64,000 bases of DNA from contig JASHOF010000075.1 in assembly GCA_030041255.1 (NCBI GenBank), positions 23,243 through 87,242 of the forward strand, in the 5' to 3' direction. The stretch comes from Acetobacteraceae bacterium. GTDB taxonomy: Bacteria; Pseudomonadota; Alphaproteobacteria; Acetobacterales; Acetobacteraceae. This document shows, piece by piece, positions 18,373-26,774 of this stretch (positions within the stretch are counted from its first letter, which is position 1; each line of letters starts with the position of its first letter). Below the pieces are notes generated by a model, which was not told the origin of the DNA, ran no database searches, and saw nothing but the letters and a program-made list of their open reading frames with translations. A program made the translations under genes and the position numbers.

Positions 18373-19023
18373 CCCCGCGGCAGCCTTGAGGCCGGCGCCT
18401 GCCGCCAATGGGCAGAGCGGCAGGGCGGCCGCCAGCAGCGCCGCCAGCAACAGCAGTTCGGCACGCGGGTGATCCTGAGCGACCGCCGCGGTCCCGAAAA
18501 TCAGCACCGGCGTCGCCAGCGGCAGCACCAGGAGCGGCAGCAGCATGGCGCCGCGCCGGGCACCGAGCACCAGCGCCGCCCCTGCCGCCCCGATCAGCGA
18601 AAGGGTGAGAGTGCCGGGCAGGAGCCCCTCCAGCAGAACCGCGACACGCCCAGGATCGAGCCGCAGCATGATGGCAATCGGCCCGGCCGCAACCAGCAAC
18701 GGCAAGCCAGTCAGCAGCCAATGCGCGGCCGTCTTGCCCGCCGCCACGGCGAGCGGCGACAGTCCCGACAGCAGAAGCTGATCGAGCGAACCGTCGTCGT
18801 AATCGGCGCCGAACAACCGCTCGAGCGGCAACAGCGAGGCCAGTAGCGCCGCCACCCAGACGATCCCCCCCGCCAGCCGGGCCAATACTGCCGGCGAGGG
18901 ACTGATCGCCAGCGGGGACAGCACGCTGACGACAAGAAAGAACAGCACCGCCGCCACGCTGTCCGCGCCGTGCCGGAGCGCCAGCCGGATTTCGCGGCCG
19001 ATGAGGGCAGCAAGCATCCTCAT
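18367..19023 (-). CDS. ccmB: heme exporter protein CcmB
   Basis: 218-residue six-helix inner-membrane protein of the system I cytochrome c maturation ABC complex (CcmABCD), which releases holo-CcmE. The start LAALIGREIRLALRHGADSV and the loop LERLFGADYDDGSLDQLLLS are hallmark CcmB features. It follows ccmA with a 4-base ATGA overlap. The remaining ccm genes are not next to it here, so the cluster is split in this genome or lies elsewhere. Length is normal. Confidence 0.95.
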   Translation of the reverse strand: MRMLAALIGREIRLALRHGADSVAAVLFFLVVSVLSPLAISPSPAVLARLAGGIVWVAALLASLLPLERLFGADYDDGSLDQLLLSGLSPLAVAAGKTAAHWLLTGLPLLVAAGPIAIMLRLDPGRVAVLLEGLLPGTLTLSLIGAAGAALVLGARRGAMLLPLLVLPLATPVLIFGTAAVAQDHPRAELLLLAALLAAALPLCPLAAGAGLKAAAGS

Positions 19024-19628
19024 CCGAGAACGAGTTCACCCGCGCGTTCGAGCGCCAGCGGCAGGTGCGACGCAGCGATCACCATCCCGCCCCGTTCCCT
19101 TTGCGCCTCGATCAGCCGCCCGAGACTCGCCGCGGCCGCCGCATCGAGGCCATTGCTCGGCTCATCGAGCAGCCAGAGCGGCGCCTTGGAGAGGGCCACC
19201 CGCGCCAGCGCGAGCCGCCGTTTCTGCCCGGCCGAATAGAGCCTCACCGGCAGGTCGGCCAGCGCTGAAAGCTCCATCAGAGCCAGTGCCTGAGCCACCG
19301 ATCCGCCCGACACGCGGGCGGCAAAACGCAGATTCTCGGCTCCCGTCAGCCCTGCCTTCACCGCATCCTGGTGCCCGAGATAGGCAAGACGCCGTGCATG
19401 CAGTGGCGGATCATCGAGCGCATCCTTGCCCCCCCAAAGCAACCGGCCCGCCGCCGGGCGCATGAGGCCGGCCAGCAGCCTGAGCAGCGTCGATTTGCCG
19501 GCACCATTCGGCCCGCGCACGGCCAGCGCCTCACCGGGCCTGAGCGTGAACGAGACATCCCGGAGGACGAGCCGTTCCCCCCTGATCGCCGCCAATGCTT
19601 CCGCTTGCAGCACCCCGGCCCCCAACAC
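19020..19628 (-). CDS. ccmA: heme exporter ATP-binding protein CcmA
   Basis: 202-residue ATPase of cytochrome c maturation system I. Walker A is GPNGAGKSTLLRLLAGL, the signature is YSAGQKRRLALARV, and Walker B is PLWLLDEPSNGLD. Size and the short C-terminus fit CcmA rather than a general ABC ATPase. It is transcribed ahead of ccmB with ATGA coupling and diverges from acnA. It energises release of heme-loaded CcmE from the CcmCD complex. Confidence 0.95.
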   Translation of the reverse strand: MLGAGVLQAEALAAIRGERLVLRDVSFTLRPGEALAVRGPNGAGKSTLLRLLAGLMRPAAGRLLWGGKDALDDPPLHARRLAYLGHQDAVKAGLTGAENLRFAARVSGGSVAQALALMELSALADLPVRLYSAGQKRRLALARVALSKAPLWLLDEPSNGLDAAAAASLGRLIEAQRERGGMVIAASHLPLALERAGELVLG

Positions 19629-19649
19629 CCTGGCTTGCAGTCTCCCGGC

Positions 19650-19677
19650 TTGTGAAGGATGGCCGGAAGCCTATGGT
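19650..19677 (+). promoter_or_regulatory. candidate acnA promoter
   Basis: TTGTGA (19650-19655), a 16-base spacer and TATGGT (19672-19677) sit in the divergent region between ccmA and the aconitase gene, about 87 bases before the acnA start. Both hexamers match the consensus only moderately. Confidence 0.35.
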
Positions 19678-19763
19678 TTATGCGTGCCGTCGCCGGGTTG
19701 TGCCAGTGGCAAGCGCGGCCGGCCCGGCCGGGCGGCGCGGCAAACGGCAAAGGCAGTCGCGAA

Positions 19764-22457
19764 ATGACAAAGATCGGGCAGGACAGCCTGAAGACACGCC
19801 GCACGGTCAGCGTGGGCGGCCAGGACTATCAGTACTTCTCGCTCGCCGCCGCCGCCGCGAAGCTCGGCGATCTCTCCCGCCTGCCGATCAGCCTCAAGGT
19901 CCTGCTCGAGAACGTGCTGCGCGCCGAGGACGGCAAGACCTTCAAAGTCGAAGACGCGGAGGCGATCGCCGCCTGGCTCGCCAATGCCCATTCCGACAAG
20001 GAAGTCCCGTTCCGCCCGGCACGCATCCTGATGCAGGATTTCACCGGCGTCCCGGCGGTCGTCGACCTCGCCGCCATGCGCGACGGCATCCGCCATCTCG
20101 GCGGCAGCCCGGAGAAGGTGAATCCCCTGGTGCCCGTCGATCTCGTCATCGACCACTCGGTGATGGTCGATTTCTTCGCCAGCCCGGACGCGCTCGAGCG
20201 GAACGTCGTCGCCGATTTCGGCCGCAACGGCGAACGCTACGGCTTCCTCCGCTGGGGCCAGGAGGCCTTCCGCAACTTCCGCGTCGTGCCGCCCGAGACC
20301 GGCATCTGCCATCAGGTCAACCTCGAATATCTCGCCCAGGGCGCCTGGACGAGCGAGGTCGATGGCGTGCGCTACGTCTACCCCGACACTCTCTTCGGCA
20401 CCGACAGCCACACCACCATGGTCAATGGCCTCGGCGTGCTGGGCTGGGGCGTGGGCGGCATCGAGGCCGAAGCGGCGATGCTCGGCCAGCCGATCGCCAT
20501 GCTGATCCCCGACGTGATCGGTGTCAGGCTCAGCGGCCGGCTGCCGGAAGGCGCGACCGCAACCGACCTCGTGCTGACCGTGACCGAACTGCTGCGCCGC
20601 AAGGGCGTGGTCGGCAAATTCGTCGAGTTCTTCGGCCCCGGCCTCGATCAGCTCCCGCTCGCCGACCGCGCGACCATCGGCAACATGTCGCCCGAATACG
20701 GCGCCACTTGCGGCTTCTTCCCGCTCGATCGGGTGGCCCTCGACTATATGCGGCTCACCGGGCGCGATCCGCATCGCATCGCCCTGGCCGAGGCGTACGC
20801 CAAGGCCCAAGGTCTGTGGCGCGATGAAACGACGCCGGAGCCGCGCTTCTCGGATACCGTTGCGCTCGATCTCGGATCGGTCGTTCCCTCGCTCGCTGGC
20901 CCCAAGCGCCCGCAGGATCGCGTGACCCTCAAAGAAGCCGCCGCCGCCTTCAAGACCGCGCTCACGAAATCCCTCGGCGTGCCCGCCGCCGAAACCGCCC
21001 GGCGCGCTGCGGTCGCCGGCCGCAACTTCGATCTCGAACACGGCCATGTCGTGATCGCCGCCATCACGAGCTGCACCAACACCTCCAATCCCTCCGTCAT
21101 GGTCGCCGCCGGCCTCCTCGCGCGCAAGGCGCGCGCCCGCGGCCTCACACCGAAGCCGTGGGTCAAGACCTCGCTCGCGCCCGGCTCCCAGGTGGTCAGC
21201 GAGTATCTCGCCAAGTCCGGCTTAGAGACCGATCTCGACGCGCTCGGCTTCAACCTCGTGGGCTATGGCTGCACCACCTGCATCGGCAATTCAGGCCCTC
21301 TCGATGCGCCGATCGCCGAGGCCATTGAGGCCAACCACCTCGTCGGCGTCGCCGTGCTGTCCGGCAACCGCAATTTCGAGGGACGCATCCACCCGAACGT
21401 GCGCGCCAACTATCTCGCCAGCCCGCCGCTCGTCGTCGCCTACGCTCTGCTCGGCACCATGACCGAAGACATCACCACCGCCCCGCTCGGCACCGATCGG
21501 GAGGGCAAGCCCGTCCATCTCCGGGACATCTGGCCTTCCAACCGCGAGATCGCCGAGGTCGTGCAATCGAACGTGCTGCCCGAGATGTTCCACAAGCGCT
21601 ACGCCGAGGTCTTCAAGGGGCCGGAACAGTGGCGTGCCATCCAGGTCACCACCGGCACCGAGACCTACCGCTGGTCGGACTCCTCCACCTACGTCCGCAA
21701 CCCGCCGTACTTCGAAGGCATCAAGCCGGAGCCCGCGCCGATCGAGGACATCACGGGCGCCCGCATCCTGGCCCGGCTCGGCGATTCGATCACCACCGAT
21801 CATATCAGCCCGGCCGGCTCGATCCGCCGCTCCTCGCCGGCCGGCCAGTACCTCCTCGAACGCCAGATCCCGGAAAGGGAATTCAACAGCTACGGTGCGC
21901 GGCGCGGCAATCATGAGGTGATGATCCGCGGCACCTTCGCCAACATCCGCATCCGCAACGAACTGCTGAACGGCGTCGAAGGCGGCTTCACGAAGCACCT
22001 GCCCTCCGGCGAACAGATGTCGATCTTCGATGCCGCGACGCGCTACCGCAAGGAAGGCGTGCCGCTCGTGGTGCTGGGCGGCAAGGAGTACGGCACCGGC
22101 TCCTCGCGCGACTGGGCGGCCAAGGGCACGCTCCTGCTCGGCGTGAAGGCGGTGATCGCCGAGAGCTTCGAGCGCATCCACCGCTCCAACCTCGTCGGCA
22201 TGGGGGTGTTGCCGCTCGTCTTCCCTGAAGGCACGGACCGCAACACCCTCGGCCTGTCCGGTGAAGAAGTGCTCGATATCGTCGGGCTCGCCGATCTCCG
22301 TCCGCGCATGGACGTCACGCTCGTCATCCATCGCCCCGACGGCAAGACGGACCAGGCAACTCTCCGCTCACGCGTCGATACGCTCGATGAGGTCGCCTAT
22401 TACCACCACGGCGGCATCCTGCAGTACGTGCTGCGCGGCATGGCAAAGGCGGCCTGA
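19764..22457 (+). CDS. acnA: aconitate hydratase A
   Basis: TCA-cycle [4Fe-4S] enzyme interconverting citrate and isocitrate; cytosolic. 897 residues, matching AcnA/IRP-type aconitases. The start at 19764 gives the usual MTKIGQDSLKTRRTV opening. Cluster cysteines are in TSCTNTSNPSVM (about 436) and GYGCTTCIGNSG (about 503 and 506). The C-terminal swivel domain carries GGKEYGTGSSRDWAAKGT with the catalytic Ser-Arg. It diverges from ccmA and is followed 26 bases later by a YqhA-family gene. Longer in-frame starts (from 19659) are rejected because they add a non-conserved, arginine-rich tail. Confidence 0.98.
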   Translation: MTKIGQDSLKTRRTVSVGGQDYQYFSLAAAAAKLGDLSRLPISLKVLLENVLRAEDGKTFKVEDAEAIAAWLANAHSDKEVPFRPARILMQDFTGVPAVVDLAAMRDGIRHLGGSPEKVNPLVPVDLVIDHSVMVDFFASPDALERNVVADFGRNGERYGFLRWGQEAFRNFRVVPPETGICHQVNLEYLAQGAWTSEVDGVRYVYPDTLFGTDSHTTMVNGLGVLGWGVGGIEAEAAMLGQPIAMLIPDVIGVRLSGRLPEGATATDLVLTVTELLRRKGVVGKFVEFFGPGLDQLPLADRATIGNMSPEYGATCGFFPLDRVALDYMRLTGRDPHRIALAEAYAKAQGLWRDETTPEPRFSDTVALDLGSVVPSLAGPKRPQDRVTLKEAAAAFKTALTKSLGVPAAETARRAAVAGRNFDLEHGHVVIAAITSCTNTSNPSVMVAAGLLARKARARGLTPKPWVKTSLAPGSQVVSEYLAKSGLETDLDALGFNLVGYGCTTCIGNSGPLDAPIAEAIEANHLVGVAVLSGNRNFEGRIHPNVRANYLASPPLVVAYALLGTMTEDITTAPLGTDREGKPVHLRDIWPSNREIAEVVQSNVLPEMFHKRYAEVFKGPEQWRAIQVTTGTETYRWSDSSTYVRNPPYFEGIKPEPAPIEDITGARILARLGDSITTDHISPAGSIRRSSPAGQYLLERQIPEREFNSYGARRGNHEVMIRGTFANIRIRNELLNGVEGGFTKHLPSGEQMSIFDAATRYRKEGVPLVVLGGKEYGTGSSRDWAAKGTLLLGVKAVIAESFERIHRSNLVGMGVLPLVFPEGTDRNTLGLSGEEVLDIVGLADLRPRMDVTLVIHRPDGKTDQATLRSRVDTLDEVAYYHHGGILQYVLRGMAKAA

Positions 22458-22482
22458 TCGGCGGCCGGCCGGGGGGAGGAGC

Positions 22483-23028
22483 GTGAGCGAGCGGAGGCCC
22501 GACGCAACCGAGCGCCTCGGGCGCATCCTCGAGCGCACGATCGCCTTCGGTACCTGGCTGATGGCGCCGGTTTCCATCGGCCTCATCGTGATGCTCGCCC
22601 TCATCGTCGTGAAATTCATCCAGGAACTCATCCTGGCGATCCCGGCCGTCCTCGGCACGTCGGAAAGCGACCTGATCCTGTCCGCGCTTTCGCTCGTCGA
22701 TTTCGCCCTGGTCGGCAATCTTCTGATGGTGGTCGCTCTCGCCGGCTACAGCGGGTTCATCGCCCGCATCATGGCAATCCCGGTTTCGGCTCCCGTCGCC
22801 CGGATGGGCACTTTCGATCTCGCCACCATCAAGCTGAAGCTGGTCGCCTCGATCGTCGGCATCTCCAGCATCCGCCTGCTCGAAAGCTTCATCTATCCCG
22901 GGCACCTGCAAGATCGCACCATCTTCTGGCAGGTCGTGATCCAGATCGTGATCGTCCTCTCCGGCCTCCTTCTCGCTCTCATGGATCGCCTGAGCGGAAG
23001 CAACGGCGACGCCGGGAACCATCCCTGA
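22483..23028 (+). CDS. UPF0114 (YqhA) family membrane protein
   Basis: 181-residue inner-membrane protein with about four membrane segments. It starts at a GTG preceded by GGGGGGAGGAGC. The family pattern is clear: ERTIAFGTWLMAPVSIGLI near the N-terminus, a central LVDFALVGNLLMVVALAGY, then STIKLK-like LATIKLKLVASIVGISSIRL and a final helix. The biochemical role of YqhA proteins is unknown. It directly follows acnA and is probably co-transcribed with it. Gene symbol withheld because orthology to E. coli yqhA is not certain. Confidence 0.85.
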   Translation: MSERRPDATERLGRILERTIAFGTWLMAPVSIGLIVMLALIVVKFIQELILAIPAVLGTSESDLILSALSLVDFALVGNLLMVVALAGYSGFIARIMAIPVSAPVARMGTFDLATIKLKLVASIVGISSIRLLESFIYPGHLQDRTIFWQVVIQIVIVLSGLLLALMDRLSGSNGDAGNHP

Positions 23029-23046
23029 AGCGGATGCACCGAACCG

Positions 23047-24918
23047 TCAGAGAGTGAGGCGCGCCACCGCGTAGCCGCCGAGCCGAAGCCGCCCGCCCGC
23101 CATTGGCACGGCATCGCGACTCCAGAATCCCGCCGGTCTCCGTGCCGCTTCCGCGAAGCTTGCCGCATCCAGCACGCGCACGGCTTTCCCCGGCGTGCTG
23201 ATCTCGATTGCCGTCGCTCCGCGATTGGCAAGCCACAGTGCATCCGCACTCGCCAGCGCCACGACCTGTTCCGGAACGTCGTTCCGGACGGCCTTCAGCT
23301 TCAGCCGGCGCGGCCCTGCGGCAAGCCCGGCCAGTACGAGATACGCGGGGTAGACCGCGCCCTCCTCGCAGGCGTCGTACCAGGGTACCGCAAACCCGCT
23401 CTCAGCATGGATCACCCCACGCGGGCCAAAGGGCGCATAGAGCACGAGTGTCTCGATCCCCGCCGTCGCCCAGGCCGCGATCTGCCCGAGCATAAAGGCA
23501 GCCCCGATCAGGCCGCGCTGGCGGGCATCCGAATCCGCCGGCGCGACCCCCGGCGGATCGGGTTGAGCCGGTCCGGTCGCATTCGGATTGAACCGCATGC
23601 GCAAGCTGACCGGCCCGCACCAGAGCGGCACATCCGGAACGAGCGCCCGCGCACTCGCCGCCTGATCGGAGAGCACCGAGAGGGTTTCCATGACGGACGC
23701 ATCGTCCATTGCATGCACTGTCGGATTGACGGTCCAGAACTGGAAATCGGCCGCCGGCGGCGGCTCGCGGCGGGCGGTCCGCTGCCGGTTGAACTCGGCA
23801 AAGAAGGCATCGGTGCCGGCGCCGATCCTGACGCCCGGGAAAAGCCGCCGCGCCTCTTCCACCGTCGCCCGCTCGGTCGTCACCAGCGCGATCGCCGCCG
23901 GCTGCACCCCGGCACGCCCCAGCCGCTCACGCCACGCCGCAAGCCCGTCTTGGCCCGGCCGCAGCATCACCGCCGCGCCTGCCCCGCTCGCTTGCACCGC
24001 CGCGCGGAACTCCTCCAAGGAAGCGCCCTTCTCCGCCTCGAGCATCAAGAGTGCCGGCTTGAGATCCGCAAGGCGCCGGCGCAGCACTTCCGTTCCCCGG
24101 TAATCCTTCGCCCGCCCGCCAAGGCCAAGCTCGGGCAATTGCCCGCCTGCATCATCCGCTACCGCGACGCGCGCCATATCGCCGCCCGCCCGCGGCCGCG
24201 CCGCCGGCCGGCCCCGGATCGTCACGCCGACCGTCTGCTCGACCGACTCGCCGTCCCCGATCGTGTACGGAAACGGAAGCGCGAGCGGCCGACTGTAGGT
24301 CTTGAACGAGGCGTCAGACCAGTTGCGCTGATCCTCCATTTCGAACACATCGCCCGAGAACCGAACCTCCGCGACAAGTCCTGCTGCCGGCTCGTGCTCG
24401 ATCGCCGCGATATCGAAAAACGGCTGGTGCGGGCTCACGAGCAACGGAAATGTCGCACCGGTTCGCCCGCCCGCCGCGTGCTGCACACGGACCGGCCCTC
24501 CGGCGCACTCCCCTCCGTGCAGCACCACGAATCCGGTGCGGTTGGTCTCGAAACGCCCGTGGCTCGTGACGCTCCCCGCAATCGACAGCCGATCCGCCGC
24601 CGCTTGCACTACTATCCGGCACGCGAGCGTCGCCTCGCCTTCGACGATCCTCGCCCCGAGCCGGATCCGGATTCCATCCGTATTCCTCGCAAATTCCTCG
24701 ATCGCCACCACCGGCTGATAGGTGCCCCAGTCACGATCGCGCACCACGAAGGCGACGCCTCGCAGCACCTCCACCCCTGCAAAACGGATCCACCGCAGTG
24801 CCAACCCCTCGATCGTGAAGGAGAGCACCCCGACCGAGACCTCGCGCCGCTCCGCCGCCGGCCCACGCAGTTCGCCGAACAGTGCCACCGCCGCCCCCGG
24901 CTCTCCCGCGCCGCTCAT
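23047..24918 (-). CDS. D-apionate lactonase-like protein
   Basis: 623-residue protein whose start (ATG 24918) overlaps the permease stop (ATGA). It resembles the D-apionate lactonase family (ApnL), which opens D-apionolactone in apiose catabolism. Visible family features are RYIRF-like ALRWIRFAGVEVLRGVAF, VVRDRDWGTY (about 45-60), and TNRTGFVVLHGG. Also present are LVSPHQPFFDI and the diagnostic FEMEDQRNWSDASFKTY near residue 190. The remaining C-terminal two thirds look like a glycoside-hydrolase-type barrel (WTVNPTVHAMDD). It is the last gene of an operon with a sugar-type ABC importer, a 2-hydroxyacid dehydrogenase and an aldolase. Identification rests on remembered motif similarity, so the substrate is inferred. 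Longer starts reaching 25731 are rejected because they overlap the permease. Confidence 0.72.
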   Translation of the reverse strand: MSGAGEPGAAVALFGELRGPAAERREVSVGVLSFTIEGLALRWIRFAGVEVLRGVAFVVRDRDWGTYQPVVAIEEFARNTDGIRIRLGARIVEGEATLACRIVVQAAADRLSIAGSVTSHGRFETNRTGFVVLHGGECAGGPVRVQHAAGGRTGATFPLLVSPHQPFFDIAAIEHEPAAGLVAEVRFSGDVFEMEDQRNWSDASFKTYSRPLALPFPYTIGDGESVEQTVGVTIRGRPAARPRAGGDMARVAVADDAGGQLPELGLGGRAKDYRGTEVLRRRLADLKPALLMLEAEKGASLEEFRAAVQASGAGAAVMLRPGQDGLAAWRERLGRAGVQPAAIALVTTERATVEEARRLFPGVRIGAGTDAFFAEFNRQRTARREPPPAADFQFWTVNPTVHAMDDASVMETLSVLSDQAASARALVPDVPLWCGPVSLRMRFNPNATGPAQPDPPGVAPADSDARQRGLIGAAFMLGQIAAWATAGIETLVLYAPFGPRGVIHAESGFAVPWYDACEEGAVYPAYLVLAGLAAGPRRLKLKAVRNDVPEQVVALASADALWLANRGATAIEISTPGKAVRVLDAASFAEAARRPAGFWSRDAVPMAGGRLRLGGYAVARLTL

Positions 24919-25760
24919 CCGCGCACCGCACCGAGTGTCAGCCCGCGTACCAGGTGCTTCTGCACCAGCATCCCGAGCACGATCGAAGGCACCAGCGAGA
25001 TCACCGCGAGCGCACTCGACTCGCCGTACTGTGCGCCCTGGAAACTCAGGAACGAGCGGAACACGGTAGGCAGCGTGAAGGCGTGGCGGCTGGTCAGGTT
25101 GAGCGCGAAGAAGAATTCCGTCCACACACCGATGAATGCGAATGCCGCCGCCGCAATGATCGCCGGCACCGCTAACGGGACGGCAATCCGCCAGAACGCG
25201 CCCCACCAGCCACAACCATCGACCAGCGCCGCCTCCTCCAGCGCCCGCGGCACCTGGCGGAAATACGCGTACATCATCCATACCGACAGCGGCAGCGTCA
25301 TCACGGTGTAGATCAGTACCAACCCGAACCGGGTGTCGTAGAGCCCGAAACTCCGATAAAGTAGAAATATCGGCAGCACCACCGCGATCGGCGGCAGGAA
25401 GCGCTGTGACAGCACCCAGAAGGCAAGGTCCCTTCCGCCGGTGCCGAATCGCACCATGCTGTAGCCCATGCAGGTGCCGAGCGCCACCGACGCCACTGTC
25501 GTCGCCACCGCAACGATCAGGCTGTTCAGGAGGCCGGCAAGCCCGCGATAGGCGAACAGCGCCGCCACATAGTGCACGATCGTCGGATGGGCAGGGAACC
25601 ACACCGGCGGCATCGCCAGGTAATCGCTGCTCGGCTTGATCGAGGTCACCGCGACCCAGTAGAAGGGGAACAGCACGAACAGCAGGAAGAGGCCGAGCAG
25701 GACCGAGCGGCCGATGCCGAAACGGCGCCACCGGAACAGAAGCCCGCGTTTTCGCGTCAT
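24915..25760 (-). CDS. carbohydrate-type ABC transporter permease (MalG/UgpE-like)
   Basis: 281-residue inner-membrane permease of the CUT1 carbohydrate class. An N-terminal helix (LLGLFLLFVLFPFYWVAVTS) is followed by the periplasmic IKPSSDYLAMPPVWFPAHPT typical of MalG-type subunits. The EAA loop is PRALEEAALVDGCGWWGAFWRIAVP. It is coupled by ATGA to both its neighbours: the MalF-type permease upstream and the lactonase-like gene downstream. The importer has no ATPase gene in the operon, so it presumably borrows a shared MsmK/UgpC-type ATPase. Confidence 0.9.
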   Translation of the reverse strand: MTRKRGLLFRWRRFGIGRSVLLGLFLLFVLFPFYWVAVTSIKPSSDYLAMPPVWFPAHPTIVHYVAALFAYRGLAGLLNSLIVAVATTVASVALGTCMGYSMVRFGTGGRDLAFWVLSQRFLPPIAVVLPIFLLYRSFGLYDTRFGLVLIYTVMTLPLSVWMMYAYFRQVPRALEEAALVDGCGWWGAFWRIAVPLAVPAIIAAAAFAFIGVWTEFFFALNLTSRHAFTLPTVFRSFLSFQGAQYGESSALAVISLVPSIVLGMLVQKHLVRGLTLGAVRG

Positions 25761-26701
25761 GCTTCCTCCACTTTCAGAAGTCGGCGCACGAGCAGGAAGA
25801 TGGCGACCGAGACCAGGATCAGGAACAGCCAGCTCCCCGCCGTCGCCTGCGAGAGATGGAACTGCTGGAACCCGGTCTGATAAAGGTAATAGGCCGTGGT
25901 ATAGGTGCTGGTGCCCGGCCCGCCACCGGTCATCATGAAGATGGTATCGAACAGGTTGACCGCGCCCAGCAGCCGGAATGTCACAGCCAGCAGGATCATC
26001 GGCACGAGTTGCGGCAGCGTGATGAAGCGGAAATTCTGCCAGCCTCCCGCTCCGTCGATCGCCGCTGCTTCATGCAGTTCCGATGCAATGCCGGCCAGCC
26101 CGGCAAGTAAAATCACCAGGATGAACGATGTCCACTGCCATACATCGGCGAGGATGATGCCGATGAAGTCCCAGGGAAATTCAGTGAGCCAGCTGATCGT
26201 CACCGGGTGGCGCAGGATCACGCTCAGGATGTAGTCCATCGGCCCGAATGGCCGCTGCAGCAGGAGCGACCAGAACTGGCCGACGATCACCGGGGCGATG
26301 AACAATGGCACCACGAAGATGGCCATCAGCACCCCGCGGCCACGGAACGTCTTCTCGAGCGCCAGCGCGAGCGCCAGCCCGAGCACGAACTCGATCCCGA
26401 CATCCGCCACGGTGAAGATGGCTGTCACCACCACCGAATGCAGCGCCACCGGATCGCCGAGCACGGCCGCAAAGTTGCCCAGCCCCACGAAGGCATGGCC
26501 GGGGATGAGGAAATCGAAATTGACAAAGGCGACCCAGACCGAATAGCCGAGCGGATAGACCGTGATCGCAAGAATAAGCACGATCGCCGGCGCCACCAGC
26601 AGCCATTTGATATGCTGCTCGCTCCAGGTCGCGAGCAGCGCCCGCCCGTCTCGCCGCGCTGCACGGGTGGCGAGCCCGTGCGCCCCGATGCCCCCGCTCA
26701 T
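25757..26701 (-). CDS. carbohydrate-type ABC transporter permease (MalF/UgpA-like)
   Basis: 314-residue partner permease with six membrane helices. The first runs about 30-52 (WLLVAPAIVLILAITVYPLG), a typical start for UgpA/MalF-like subunits. The EAA loop is ASELHEAAAIDGAGGWQNFRFITLP. The periplasmic AFVNFDFLIPGHAFVGLGNF is the CUT1 pattern. It ends 4 bases into the next permease (ATGA) and lies 73 bases after the binding-protein gene. The terminal helix ends in a basic tail. Confidence 0.9.
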   Translation of the reverse strand: MSGGIGAHGLATRAARRDGRALLATWSEQHIKWLLVAPAIVLILAITVYPLGYSVWVAFVNFDFLIPGHAFVGLGNFAAVLGDPVALHSVVVTAIFTVADVGIEFVLGLALALALEKTFRGRGVLMAIFVVPLFIAPVIVGQFWSLLLQRPFGPMDYILSVILRHPVTISWLTEFPWDFIGIILADVWQWTSFILVILLAGLAGIASELHEAAAIDGAGGWQNFRFITLPQLVPMILLAVTFRLLGAVNLFDTIFMMTGGGPGTSTYTTAYYLYQTGFQQFHLSQATAGSWLFLILVSVAIFLLVRRLLKVEEA

Positions 26702-26774
26702 CGCCTCCGTCTTCCGCGACCGAAAGCGCGAGCAGGCACGCCCGGCTTGCCTGCCCGGCGCCGCCCCGCCGCCC

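Noticed and set aside
23047..25731. An 894-codon open frame reading through the ApnL-like gene and most of the adjacent permease
   Set aside because: The upstream part overlaps a well-supported MalG-type permease in another frame. The true start is the ATGA overlap at 24918.
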